Assembly: GCA_963830775.1 (NCBI GenBank)
Contig: CAWHNT010000053.1
Span: 1-60,110, forward strand
DNA from: CAWHNT01 sp963830775
GTDB taxonomy: Bacteria; Pseudomonadota; Alphaproteobacteria; Geminicoccales; Geminicoccaceae
Reading direction: 5' to 3'
Length of the DNA: 60,110 nucleotides
Both the position numbers and the translations under genes were made by a program. Below, one piece after another: positions 35,985 through 45,393 of the stretch (positions are counted from its first letter, which is position 1; each line of letters begins with the position of its first letter). Under the pieces are notes generated by a model, which was not told the DNA's origin, did no database searches, and saw only the letters and a list, made by a program, of their open reading frames with translations.

Positions 35985-36976
35985 AGGCCATGAGTGTCCC
36001 AACGATGGATGGGTCGGCGTCGCGCAGCGCGGCCACGACCGCGGCCTTGACCAGCTCGTGCGCCTGCCTGAGCTGGTCATCCGGCAGCGCCACGAGGCGC
36101 CCGCCCTGCTGCTTTACACCGGCCATGGCCAGTGTCTCGGTTTGCTGCAGTGCTCCGTTCTGCCAGCTCGCAACGTCCTGCATCCGGGTGCGTAGGGCCT
36201 CGCGGATGTCCAGCGGAAGCTCACCGAACCGTTCCCGGTGGGCGATGAGGACCACGAGATCGTAGGCGTGCGGCGCCTCGACGACCTGCAGCCCGCCCTG
36301 GCCTGCAGTCACCGAAGCCGCGAGATCGTCGGTGCGCACCTCGACCAGCGGGGCCGCCGTTGCGCTAGGCTGGTTTGGCGCCTGTGGCCCTGTCACCAGC
36401 TCCAGGCCCAGGGCGCGGAACGCAGCCACACGCAGCTCGCCGGGCCTTGCCTCTACCTGCTGCCCCTGCCCCAGGGTCGGGGCGGTCTGCCGCCCGGCAA
36501 GGCGAAGAGCGCCGCCGTTCAGGAAGCCCAGCGGCTCCAGGCCGTGCTCGCGCAGCTCGTCCTGGAGGAGCGGCCCGAGCCAAGTGGCTTCCAGCAGCGC
36601 CATCGCCTTCTGCTGGTCACGGAACAGGAACGGCACCGTGAGCAGGGCCACCTCAGGTGCGATGCCGGCGATCTCCGCCACTCGCACCAGGCCCAAGCGT
36701 CGCCTCGCCTCCCCGCACGCGATCGAGCACGGCTGCGGTATCGGTGGCACCGGGCTGGCCGAACTCGATCCGTGCCCGGCCCTGGGTGAGCTGCTCCAGC
36801 TCGCGCGCAAGCCGCTCGCCGGCCGCCGAGGTCGCCTGCCTCACATCGGCGGTGCTGAGCGCCGGGATGGCCTCGGCGGCACGCCCGGATGGTGCTGCGG
36901 CGAGGAGCCCGATCGCAAAGCCCAGCGCCAGCAGCCCGGCGCCCGGACGGCAGCGCCACCGCAGCCTCTCCGTCAT
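35974..36976 (-). CDS. TRAP-type (DctP-like) periplasmic binding protein, orphan, one frameshift
   Basis: From ATG 36976, preceded by a GGGGGG ribosome site, a signal peptide reads GAGLLALGFAIGLLAAAPSG. The mature part QATSAAGERLARELEQLTQG and RARIEFGQPGATDTAAVLDR is typical DctP. A slip near 36705 leads to LGLVRVAEIAGIAPEVALLT, VPFLFRDQQKAMALLEATWL and GLEPLGFLNGGALRLAG. No TRAP membrane subunits are present in the window. It is the first gene of the operon that includes norE and norF, and its start is 98 bp from the centre of the Fnr box shared with norC. Ligand unknown. Confidence 0.75.
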
Positions 36977-37067
36977 CACACATCCCCCCAGGAACATCGT
37001 CATTGTCGCGGCCTACGAAGTCTGCGGCATCGCGGCCGCCAGTCTGGCGCAGTTCGGCCGGGCCGCC

Positions 37068-37081
37068 TTGACGGCGGTCAA
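37068..37081. promoter_or_regulatory. Fnr/Dnr box between norC and the TRAP-TrpD2-norEF operon
   Basis: TTGACGGCGGTCAA within CCTTGAC-GGCG-GTCAAGG. Its centre lies 98 bp from both the norC ATG (37173) and the divergent ATG (36976), so both operons would have about 57-base leaders if activated at -41.5. Confidence 0.85.
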
Positions 37082-37172
37082 GGACCGGCCGGACCGCTCA
37101 CTCTAGCCTCCGAGTCAGAGCTGACCTGCCTGGCACCGCACAGGGCCAGCAAGATCGGGGGAACCGCGAGCG

Positions 37173-37626
37173 ATGGGTGAGGGACTCACCAGAGCCGCCG
37201 CACGCAACATCTTCTACGGCGGCTCGATCTTCTTCCTCGTCGTCTTCGTGGCACTGGTCCTGCACAGTCACTGGTACGCTTCGACCAAGTCGATCGACGT
37301 GGCCGGGCTGAACGAGGCGGTCGCACGCGGCAAGCACGTCTGGGAGCGCAACTCCTGCATCAACTGCCACACTCTGCTCGGCGAAGGCGCCTATTTTGCG
37401 CCCGAGCTCGGCAATGTCTGGGTGCGGTACGGCGGCCGAGATGATCCCGAGGCGGCACGTGCAGCGCTCAAGGCCTGGATCGAACTCGATGCCGACCGGC
37501 ATCCCGGGCCGCCGGCAGATGCCGCACTTCGTGCTGACCGACCAGGAGCACGACGACCTCGCCAGCTTCCTGGAGTGGGTCAGCAAGATCGACACGCAAG
37601 GCTGGCCGCCCAACGAGGCTGGCTAG
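37173..37626 (+). CDS. norC: Nitric oxide reductase subunit C (cytochrome c), one frameshift
   Basis: One membrane anchor (IFFLVVFVALVLHSHWYAS) is followed by the heme c motif RNSCINCHTLLGEGAYFAPE (Cys 62, 65, His 66). ELGNVWVRYGG is typical of NorC. One extra C near 37500 breaks the frame; the corrected end reads GRRQMPHFVLTDQEHDDLAS (axial Met) and FLEWVSKIDTQGWPPNEAG. NorC passes electrons to NorB. norB follows 23 bp later. About 150 residues, normal. Confidence 0.93.
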
Positions 37627-37649
37627 GCTCCCGCAAAGGAAACAACGGA

Positions 37650-39018
37650 ATGCTGCGCTATCCGAGCCAGGGTGTCGCCTACTGGTATTTCGTCTGCGCC
37701 ATGGCGCTGTTCCTGGCGCAGGTGCTGTTCGGCGTGCTGGCCGGCACCGTCTACGTCTTCGAGAACTTCCTGGCCGAGACGGTGCCGTTCCACATCCTGC
37801 GGATGATCCATACCAACGCGCTGATCGTCTGGCTTCTGCTCGGCTTCTTCGGCGCCACCTACTATCTCCTGCCGGAAGAGGTGGAGCGGGACATCTACAG
37901 CACCAAGCTGGCTTATGTGCAGCTCGTCATCTTCGTGGCGGCAGCCGCGGTCGCTGTCGTCGGCTACCTGTTCCGGATCCACGAGGGCCGCGAGTTCCTG
38001 GAGCAGCCGCTCTACGTCAAGATCGCCCTCACCGTCGCGGTCCTGATGTTCCTCTTCAACATCACCATGACCCTGCTCCGCGGCCGCAAGACGGCCGTAG
38101 CAAGCGTCCTCTTCCTAGGCTTGTGGGGTGCCGGCGTCTTCTTCCTGTTCGCCTTCTACAACCCGGCCAACCTCGTCCTGGACAAGATGTACTGGTGGTG
38201 GGTGGTCCACATCTGGGTGGAGGGGGTGTGGGAGCTGATCATGGCCGCCATCCTCGCCTACCTGCTGATCAAGGTCACGGGCGTCGATCGCGAGGTGATC
38301 GAGAAGTGGCTCTACATCATCGTCGGGCTGTCGCTGTTCAGCGGCCTGCTCGGCACTGGCCATCACTATTTCTGGATCGGCACGCCAGGCATACTGGCAG
38401 TGGATTGGGAGCATCTTCAGCACGCTGGAAATCCTGCCGTTCTTCGCCATGGTGATCTGGGCCTTCTACCTGGTCTATCGTGGCGGACGTGACCATCCGA
38501 ACAAGGCAGCGCTGCTCTGGAGCATAGGCTGCCCGGTGATGTCGTTCTTCGGCGCCGGTGTCTGGGGCTTCATGCACACGCTGCACGGCATCAACTACTA
38601 CTCGCATGGCACCCAGGTCACGGCGGCGCACGGGCATCTCGCCTTCTACGGCGCCTACGTGATGATCAATCTCGCCATCATCACCTACGCCATGCCGAGC
38701 CTGCGCGGCCTGATGCCGTACAACCAGGTGCTCAACATGTGGAGCTTCTGGATCATGACCTCGGCGATGTCGTTCATGACCTTCACCCTCACCTTCGCCG
38801 GGGTGGTGCAGACCCACATGCAGCGGGTGGTGGGTGGCTACAGCTACATGGACGTGCAGGAGCAGCTCGCCCTCTTCTACTGGATGCGGCTCGGAGCCGG
38901 CGTGATGGTCCTGGTCGGGGTCGTGGTCTTCCTCTGGGCGATCTTTGGCCGGGCACGCGAGCAGGTGACAAGCAGGCAGATCGCGGACTCGATGGCCGCT
39001 GCCTCTCCCGCCGAGTAG
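37650..39018 (+). CDS. norB: Nitric oxide reductase subunit B, one frameshift
   Basis: A heme-copper oxidase-family integral membrane protein with 12 segments. Heme and FeB ligands can be followed: MIHTNALIVWLLLGF, VVHIWVEGVWELIMAAILA, GTGHHYFWIG and AAHGHLAFYGAYVMINLAII. The Glu in HIWVEGVWE is characteristic of NorB. A slip near 38390 joins GTGHHYFWIGTPG to SIFSTLEILPFFAMVIWAFY. NorB reduces two NO to N2O. There is no N-terminal quinol-oxidising extension, so this is the cytochrome c-dependent cNor type, consistent with norC. Confidence 0.95.
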
Positions 39019-39026
39019 CGAGCGGT

Positions 39027-39854
39027 ATGGAGGTGCTCAACCTTCAGGGCGCGCCGGAGCCGCAGACCGCATTCGGCACCGGCGGTCCCTACTACCTTCC
39101 CCAAGGCAGGGAGCGGGAGCTGTTCGAGCTTGCCTGGCGCAACCGTCTCCCGCTCCTGCTCAAGGGCCCGACCGGCTGCGGCAAGACCCGGCTCGTGGCG
39201 CACATGGCCCATTGGCTGGGCCTGCCGCTGCACACGGTCGCCTGCCACGACGATCTCGCCGCCGCCGATCTCACCGGGCGCTGGCTGCTGAAGGGCGGCG
39301 AGACCGTGTGGGCGGACGGTCCGCTCACCCGTGCCGTGCGCGAAGGGGGCATCTGCTACCTCGACGAGGTGGTAGAGGCGAGAAAGGACGTGACGGTCAT
39401 CCTCCATCCGCTCACGGACGACCGCCGCGTCCTGCCGCTGGAGCGCACGGGCGAGCTGCTCAAGGCACCCGACAGTTTCATGCTCGTGGTCTCCTACAAC
39501 CCAGGCTATCAGAACATTCTGAAGTCCCTGAAGCCGAGCACACGGCAGCGCTTCCTGGCGCTCGAGCTCGACTTCCCGAGACCCGATCAGGAGATTACGA
39601 TCGTCGCGGCCGAGAGCGGTCTTGCGGCCGAACGGGTCCGGCCGCTGGTCAATCTCGCCACCCGGCTCCGCCAGCTCAAGGGCGTGGATCTCGAGGAGTC
39701 GGTCTCGACCCGTCTCCTGGTCTACGCCGCCACCCTGATCCGGGCTGGACTGCCGCTCGAGGCCGCGCTCGAGGCCGGCATCGTTGAGCCGCTCACCGAT
39801 GATGCCGACGTGAAGCGGGGCTTGCGCGAGCTCGTGCGCGCGAGCCTGGGATAG
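39027..39854 (+). CDS. norQ: NorQ/CbbQ-family AAA+ ATPase
   Basis: 275 residues, intact. Walker A is GPTGCGKT (residues 47-54), Walker B is GGICYLDEV (about 107-115), and the sensor region reads SYNPGYQNILKSLKPSTRQR. NorQ acts with NorD as a MoxR-type chaperone that inserts the non-heme iron into NorB. It starts 9 bp after norB and is followed by norD after 6 bp. Confidence 0.95.
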   Translation: MEVLNLQGAPEPQTAFGTGGPYYLPQGRERELFELAWRNRLPLLLKGPTGCGKTRLVAHMAHWLGLPLHTVACHDDLAAADLTGRWLLKGGETVWADGPLTRAVREGGICYLDEVVEARKDVTVILHPLTDDRRVLPLERTGELLKAPDSFMLVVSYNPGYQNILKSLKPSTRQRFLALELDFPRPDQEITIVAAESGLAAERVRPLVNLATRLRQLKGVDLEESVSTRLLVYAATLIRAGLPLEAALEAGIVEPLTDDADVKRGLRELVRASLG

Positions 39855-39860
39855 AGACAG

Positions 39861-41781
39861 GTGGCCTTCGAGTTCCTCGAGTACGAGGAGAAGGTCGGCC
39901 GGCTCTGGCACCGGCTGATCGGCGAGCAGGCGACCTGGTCCGCCTTCCCCGAGGCCGCGGTCGAGCTGGCACCGCTCAAGGCCAGCCTTGCCGTTTTCTT
40001 TCGTGGCACCGGCGGGGAGCCTGGCCTGGAGCTCGCCCCGGCCTCGGCTCGCGGTGCCGGCCACCGGCTGCGACTGCGCCAGCGCCTAGGTATGCTGGAG
40101 GAGCGCGTGACACGGGCCGAGCGGACCGACGAGCTGGTGCTCCTTCCGCCGCGCCTCGACCTCCTGCCCGAGCCCGGGCTCAACCGTATCCTCTATCTCT
40201 GGCTCGCCGCCTTCCTCGCCAATGCACGGCCGCCTGCGCCAGCCACCGATCCCTTAAGCGAGGACCTGACCCGTCTGCGCGCAGCACACCTCACCACCGT
40301 CCGCGTGCTCCAGCTCTTTCCCGGCCTGCGGGCTGTCCATGAGCAGCTCGCGCGTGCCGTCCTGGAGCTGTGGCCTCGGCGCCGGCTGCCGCCATTGGAG
40401 CGGCGAGTGGAAAGCGTAGCGCAGGGGCTCCTGGGAGCACCCTCACCTGACCCGGAGCTCTGGGCCGCGGTCGTTTTGGGCACTGGCCCACCCGCCGGCT
40501 TGCGCCCAGGCACCTTCTACAAGCCCAGCTTGCCGGTACCGCTGTGGGGCGAGGTGCGGCCCGGCAGCCGGCTCGGCACGGACAGTGAGGATCCGGGCGA
40601 TCCGAGCCTGCAGGAAGGCGAGGAGGAGCGCGAGGCGCCGCACCGCCGCGGCCGTCGACGCGAGCTGGACGCGGATCGCCGCCGTGACCCGCTCACCCTG
40701 ATCAACAAGGGCGAGCTGCTGCTCCTTGCGGCCGACATGGTCAACGTCAACCGGCCGGACGACGAGGAAGATCCCGAAGCCGCGCGCCGTGCGGCGGAGG
40801 ACATGGACGAGCTCGCGATCGGCAGCCGCGACCGGAAGAGTGCGAGCCGCCTCAAGATCGGGCTCGACCTCGATAGCGGCGAGGTCGATGCGGCACCCGT
40901 CCGCGCCGAGCTCGCCTATCCCGAGTGGGACCACCGCCGAAAGGCGTATCTGCCGAACCATTGCGCGCTCGTCGTCGAGGCTGCTCTGGAGGAAGGCGAG
41001 CTCTGGGAGCCGGATGAGCCCGCCCGGCGCCAGATCCGCCGCGTGCGCCGCCAGTTCGAGGCATTGCGGCCAAGGCGCGAGCTCCTGCGTGCCCAGCTCG
41101 ACGGCCACGAGCTCGACACCGACGCGCTGGTCCGCTCGCGGATGGACCTTAGCGCCGGCGGGAGCGGCAGCGACGCCATCTATCTCGAGGCTCGCACCCG
41201 CGCCCGCGATCTTGCCGTCGCTCATCCTGGTCGACGCCTCGCTCTCGACCGACGCCTGGGTCGAGGGCCGGCGGGTGCTCGATGTCGAGAAGCAGGCGCT
41301 GACGGCCCTGGCCTGGGGGATCGAGGCCTGCGGCGACCCGTTCGCGATCCTGACCTTCACATCGCGGCGCCGCCAGGTCCGGGTCAGCCTCGTGAAGACA
41401 TTCGGCGAGCAGCTGGGTCCCGCAGTGCGCCATCGGATCGCCGCGCTTCGGCCCGGCGAGTACACCCGCATGGGCTGCGCCCTGCGCCACGCCGCGAGCC
41501 TGCTCGAGGCGCGCCCCGAGCGCCACCGTCTCCTCCTGCTGCTGTCCGACGGCAAGCCCAACGACATCGACCATTACGAGGGTCGCTACGCGCTGGAGGA
41601 CACGCGCAAGGCGGTCCAGGAGGCTCGCCGTAAGGGTGCCGCCGTCTTCGCCGTCACCGTGGACCGGCAGGCCGAGGGCTATGTCCCCCACGTCTTCGGC
41701 CGCGGCGGCTATGCCCATGTCGCCCAGATCGGCAGCCTGCCCGACGCCCTGCCGCGGATCTACCGCCAGGTTGCGGGCTGA
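39861..41781 (+). CDS. norD: NorD, VWA-domain NO reductase activation protein, one frameshift
   Basis: About 640 residues. The N-terminal 430 residues (EFLEYEEKVGRLWHRLIGEQ, acidic/basic central part EEEREAPHRRGRRRELDADR, AYPEWDHRRKAYLPNHCALV) are in one frame; a slip near 41212 leads to the C-terminal von Willebrand A domain. The MIDAS motif is ILVDASLSTDAWVEG, with further metal residues in LLLSDGKPNDIDHYEGRY. It pairs with NorQ. GTG start six bp after norQ. Confidence 0.92.
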
Positions 41782-41823
41782 GCCCTCAGGTTTCCCCGAG
41801 CAGCAACCCAGAGGAGGAAGCAC

Positions 41824-42210
41824 ATGCGACGTTACAGTCCGGCTCTCGCGGCCCTGGTGGCCCTCCTGCCTCTCGCCGCCGCCCCAGCGGCCTGGGCCCA
41901 GGATGCGGCGAAGGGCGAGAAAGTCTTCGGCCGGTGCAAGACCTGCCACGAGGTCGCGAAGCAGCAGAACAAGATCGGCCCGCACCTTGTGGGCGTGATG
42001 GGCCGCCAGGCGGGTGCGGTCGAGGGCTTCAAATATTCCGACCCGATGAAGAACTCTGGGATCACCTGGGACGACGCGACCTTGGGCCAGTATCTCAGGG
42101 ATCCCAAAGGCTACATCCCCGGTAACAAGATGGCCTTTGTCGGGCTCAAGAAGGACGACGAGGTGGCGGACGTGATCGCCTACCTCAAGCAGGCTGCCGC
42201 GGGCGGCTAG
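41824..42210 (+). CDS. Class I c-type cytochrome (c2/c550-like)
   Basis: 128 residues with signal peptide LAALVALLPLAAAPAAWAQ. Heme c binds at GRCKTCHEV (residues 38-42) and the axial Met lies in IPGNKMAFVGLKK. The IGPHLVGVMGRQAG and GFKYSDPMKNSGI blocks are standard for mitochondrial-type cytochromes c2. A strong AGGAGGA ribosome site lies ten bases before the ATG. Its position at the end of norCBQD suggests that it carries electrons from the bc1 complex to NorC or NirS. Confidence 0.93.
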   Translation: MRRYSPALAALVALLPLAAAPAAWAQDAAKGEKVFGRCKTCHEVAKQQNKIGPHLVGVMGRQAGAVEGFKYSDPMKNSGITWDDATLGQYLRDPKGYIPGNKMAFVGLKKDDEVADVIAYLKQAAAGG

Positions 42211-43387
42211 GCCGCGGACCCAGCAGGACCGGCGCATAGCGGATGGCGTAGAGGAGGAAGGCGCCACCCCAGGCGAGCCCGGCAAGGTCAAGGATTGGCA
42301 GGTAGGCCTGCGGCACGCCGATCGCGACCAGCCGGGTCAGGGCACCCAGGCTGGCCAGGGCATAGATCGCGACCGTCCAGCCATCGGCCGTGAGCGCGCG
42401 GCCGGTATGGCCGAGTGCTGCCCGGGTCATCACTGCAAGCGTCATGGTGCCGAAGGCGCCGGCCGTCATCGCGTGCAGTGCCGCCGAGCGCGGCACTGCC
42501 CCGAGTGCGGCAAGGCCGAGTGCCGCGAGGGCAAGGGCCAGCCAGGCGTAGCCGAGATGCAGGACGAGGAGCAGGGGCTCGGCCACCGTCGCCGCACCCC
42601 GCCAGCGGGCGAGCCGGACCACTGTCCCCAGGCCTGCGGCCAGGAGGAGCAGACCGGCGGCGGCACTCTCGGGCGCGGCAAGCCAGGCCAGGAGGGCAAG
42701 GCCGCTCAGCACCATCATCGCCTTGTCGAGCGCCCCGAAGGGGGCGGGCAGCGCTGCGGCACCCCGCGCCTTGAGCCAGTTGGTGGTGAAGCTCGGGACG
42801 ATCCGGCCACCGATCAGGGTCACGAGCGCAGCACCCACGGCCACCGCCAGCCGGTCGCCCAGCATCTCCGTCGGCAGCTCCAGGCCTGTGGCCGGAGCTG
42901 CCTCGAGATGCGAGAGGAGGCTGGCGAGAGCGAGCAGGCCAACCAGCGCCACGACCGGGAGGTTGCGCAGGTTCCGCCCGGCCGCGATCTCGCGGGCGGC
43001 GACGAAGGCGAGCGTGGCCGGGAAGGCAACGTCGAGCAGGAGGGCGGGCCAGGACCCGGTCCAGCCACTCAGCAGAACGGCAAGGCGGCCCAGTGCCCAG
43101 AGCAGGACCAGCCCGGCGAGCGGTGCTCCGCGCAGGGGCAGGCGGCCGGTCCAGTTCGGGATCGCGGTGAGCAGAAAGGCCGCGATAATGGCCGAGAGAT
43201 AGCCGAACAGCATTTCGTGCCGGTGCCAGGCCGTCGCATCCATGCCGGTCGGCAGGCTCAGAGCACCGGCCAGCACGCCCAACCACAGGAACAGGGCCAG
43301 CGCCGCCCAGAGGGCACCCAGGAAGAAGAAGGGCCGGAAACCATGCTGGAGGAAGGGCGGCAGATCCGGCCGCGCTGTGCTCGGCAC
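42185..43387 (-). CDS. nnrS: NnrS family membrane protein
   Basis: About 400 residues with 12 hydrophobic segments. PPFLQHGFRPFFFLGALWAA, GMDATAWHRHEMLFGYLSAI and FLLTAIPNWTGRLPLRGAPL are hallmark NnrS blocks with conserved His residues, and SAALHAMTAGAFGTMTLAVM follows. A longer frame starts at 43489, but it would run across the Fnr box at 43454, so I chose GTG 43387 just before PSTARPDLPPFLQHG. NnrS is a heme- and copper-containing protein that relieves NO stress in denitrifiers. It converges on the cytochrome c gene with a 26-bp overlap. Confidence 0.92.
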   Translation of the reverse strand: MPSTARPDLPPFLQHGFRPFFFLGALWAALALFLWLGVLAGALSLPTGMDATAWHRHEMLFGYLSAIIAAFLLTAIPNWTGRLPLRGAPLAGLVLLWALGRLAVLLSGWTGSWPALLLDVAFPATLAFVAAREIAAGRNLRNLPVVALVGLLALASLLSHLEAAPATGLELPTEMLGDRLAVAVGAALVTLIGGRIVPSFTTNWLKARGAAALPAPFGALDKAMMVLSGLALLAWLAAPESAAAGLLLLAAGLGTVVRLARWRGAATVAEPLLLVLHLGYAWLALALAALGLAALGAVPRSAALHAMTAGAFGTMTLAVMTRAALGHTGRALTADGWTVAIYALASLGALTRLVAIGVPQAYLPILDLAGLAWGGAFLLYAIRYAPVLLGPRPSRPRQPA

Positions 43388-43453
43388 GACGGGGGCTCCG
43401 TGTGGCAGGTGATCGATCAACCCACACCATCGGGCCGGAGCGCGCGGAGAACC

Positions 43454-43467
43454 TTGACCGGCGTCAA
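43454..43467. promoter_or_regulatory. Fnr/Dnr box between nnrS and the ApbE gene
   Basis: TTGACCGGCGTCAA preceded by CC, as in the other two boxes. Its centre is 74 bp from the nnrS start and 64 bp from the apbE-like start, close enough for activation in both directions. Confidence 0.8.
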
Positions 43468-43524
43468 TGCGCCGCCTCTCCGCAGCCATCTAGTTTATGG
43501 TCTCGGCGAGGGGAGCAGCCTGCC

Positions 43525-44475
43525 ATGCGTCGTCGTCGCTGCCTACGAGTCCTCGCAGCCGGTGCAGGGCTTGCCTTCTGCCCTCTTCCCGGCAGCTCGA
43601 GCCGACTGCCACCTCGTTGGCGCTGGCGCGGGTCTGCGCTCGGGGCGGAGGCCCGGATCGACTTCTGGCTCGACGACCCGGCCCGTGCCGCGCGACTGAC
43701 CGGCCTATGCCTCGCCGAGATCGACCGGCTGGAGCGGATTTTCAGCCTGCAGCGCGGGGACTCGGCGCTCTCGACGCTCAACCGCGAGGGCCGCCTGCTC
43801 CGACCGCCGCCGGAGCTGGTCCTGGTCCTCGAAACCGCATCGCGCGCAGCCGAGATCACCGGCGGTGCCTTCGACATCACGGTCCAGCCGCTCTGGCGTC
43901 TTTACGCCGACCACTTCGCGCAAGCAGACCCCGACCCCGCCGGCCCGCCATTGTACGCAGTCGAGAGCTGCGCTCGGCTGGTCGGGCACCGTATGGTTGA
44001 GGCAGCACCCGGCACGGTGCGGCTCGTCCGCCCCGGCATGGCCGTAACCCTGAACGGTATTGCCCAAGGCTTTATCGCCGACCGGCTCGCAGCGCTGCTG
44101 CGCGAGGAAGCTGCTGTTAGCGTTCTGCTTGATGTGGGCGAGATCGCGACCGTGGGCGCAGCGCCGGGCGGGGCCGGCTGGCGGGTGCAGGCGCGAGGTG
44201 TGAGCGAGGCCGGCCCTATCCTCGAGCTCGCCGAAGGGGCGGTCGCAACATCGAGCCCGACCGCGTTGGCTTTTGACCGCGCGGGCCGCTTCTCCCACCT
44301 CCTCGACCCGGCAGCGGCAGCGCCAGTGTCAGCACAAGTCGCGACGGGCGCGATCACCGTTGTTGCCGACACCGCGATGCTCGCCGACGCTTTCTCTACA
44401 GCCCTGGCCGTGCGCCCGGCCACCCTCAGCCCCAAGCTCCTCCCTTCCATCCGGCAGGTAGTGTTCACCCAGTGA
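43525..44475 (+). CDS. FAD:protein FMN transferase (ApbE; NirX/NosX-like)
   Basis: 316 residues from ATG 43525, which has a GAGGGGAG ribosome site. MRRRRCLRVLAAGAGLAF is a probable twin-arginine export signal. Core motifs are EIDRLERIFSLQRGDSALST, ITGGAFDITVQPLW, LNGIAQGFIADRLAALL and TAMLADAFSTALAV, the ApbE order. ApbE attaches FMN to a threonine of target proteins in the periplasm; NosX and NirX do this for NosR and NirI. The NirI in this window has a DAVSGATVSS target motif, so it is the likely substrate. Paracoccus places nirX near nirI, which agrees. Confidence 0.9.
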   Translation: MRRRRCLRVLAAGAGLAFCPLPGSSSRLPPRWRWRGSALGAEARIDFWLDDPARAARLTGLCLAEIDRLERIFSLQRGDSALSTLNREGRLLRPPPELVLVLETASRAAEITGGAFDITVQPLWRLYADHFAQADPDPAGPPLYAVESCARLVGHRMVEAAPGTVRLVRPGMAVTLNGIAQGFIADRLAALLREEAAVSVLLDVGEIATVGAAPGGAGWRVQARGVSEAGPILELAEGAVATSSPTALAFDRAGRFSHLLDPAAAAPVSAQVATGAITVVADTAMLADAFSTALAVRPATLSPKLLPSIRQVVFTQ

Positions 44476-44505
44476 GCGGCGTGCCTCCAAGTCCTGCTCT
44501 CGTAG

Positions 44506-44727
44506 GTGCACGGTCTTGAGATGAGGGCTCTGCTGCCATCCGATGGCGGTTTTCATGACAGGAAACGAGTAGTGGTTGATTACCTGAAGGCGCTGGAGTG
44601 CATCGGCTGCCGCTGGCTCGAGGGGCCACAACCCTGCATCGGCGTCTGCCAGGACCGGATCGTGGAGCTCGTCTACGCCTCTTCCTACAAGGAAGCGCTT
44701 ATGCGGGCCGAGCTCGCCCAGCAATAG
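44506..44727 (+). CDS. Small Cys-containing hypothetical protein
   Basis: About 68-73 residues (GTG 44506 or ATG 44521). The central part reads LECIGCRWLEGPQPCIGVCQ followed by DRIVELVYASSYKEALM. The four Cys (CIGC and CIGVC) could bind a metal. I do not recognise a named family. It lies 30 bp after the ApbE gene on the same strand and may be co-transcribed with it. Confidence 0.5.
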   Translation: MHGLEMRALLPSDGGFHDRKRVVVDYLKALECIGCRWLEGPQPCIGVCQDRIVELVYASSYKEALMRAELAQQ

Positions 44728-44842
44728 GCGAAGACACTGGAGGGGTTGGTCCATCAGCTCGCAGGGGTGACGCCTTGACCAGCACCGTCGCGAACCCGCG
44801 CGAACCGCAGCGCATGCAACGCAGCGCACGAGGCTGGCTCCC

Positions 44843-45185
44843 CTGCCCTGCCCGCCAGGGTCAGCTCAGATGCTGGGCTAGGTGCTTGTTCATCTCGAAC
44901 ATGGTCACCTTCTTCTTCCCGAACACCGGCTCCAGCTTGTCGTCGGCCAGGATCTCGCGCTTGTTCTCCGGGTTCTGCAGATTGTTCTTCTTGATGTAGT
45001 CCCAGACCCGGCTCACCACCTCCCCGCGGGACAAAGGCTCGGAGCCGACCAGGGCGGCGAGCTCCTTCGACGGCTGCAAGGGCTTTTGCAGCGCATTGGG
45101 CTTTTTGCCCCCTGTGCTTGCCGGCGCTGCCTTGCCGCTCTGCGCTTTCTTGGTCGGCATCATGTTCTCCAAGCTGCTTCAGCCA
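44843..45185. repeat. Direct repeat unit A containing SWIB gene
   Basis: The segment aligns along its length with 56240-56580 in the same orientation, covering the SWIB gene and the ribosome site. Similarity fades upstream of the start codon but is still visible about 60 bp further. Confidence 0.7.
44861..45160 (-). CDS. SWIB/MDM2-domain protein (copy 1)
   Basis: 99 residues. A basic, disordered start (MPTKKAQSGKAAPASTGGKK) is followed by the SWIB fold: NALQKPLQPSKELAALVGSE, SRGEVVSRVWDYIKKNNLQN and KLEPVFGKKKVTMFEMNKHL. SWIB domains are eukaryotic chromatin-remodelling modules also found as stand-alone small proteins in some bacteria, where the role is unclear, possibly DNA- or topoisomerase-linked. 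The ATG at 45160 follows GGAG at the same spacing as in copy 2. It is 92 percent identical in protein to the gene at 56257 (about 8 differences in 99). Confidence 0.9.
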   Translation of the reverse strand: MPTKKAQSGKAAPASTGGKKPNALQKPLQPSKELAALVGSEPLSRGEVVSRVWDYIKKNNLQNPENKREILADDKLEPVFGKKKVTMFEMNKHLAQHLS

Positions 45186-45393
45186 TCTCAGAAGAAGAGC
45201 CTATCGGCGTTCTTGCCTGGCCAGCAAGATCATATCAGGCTGTCTGGTCTGTTATCATGCAGCCGCCATGTCTCTGATCCCGCCAACCCCCATCGGACTG
45301 GTGCCTGGCTTGCTCCGCAGTTCGGGCGGGAAGGGCAGATCACCTGTCCGGACCCAATGCTTTGATCGCCGACCCCGGTTTTCGGAGGCGGAC

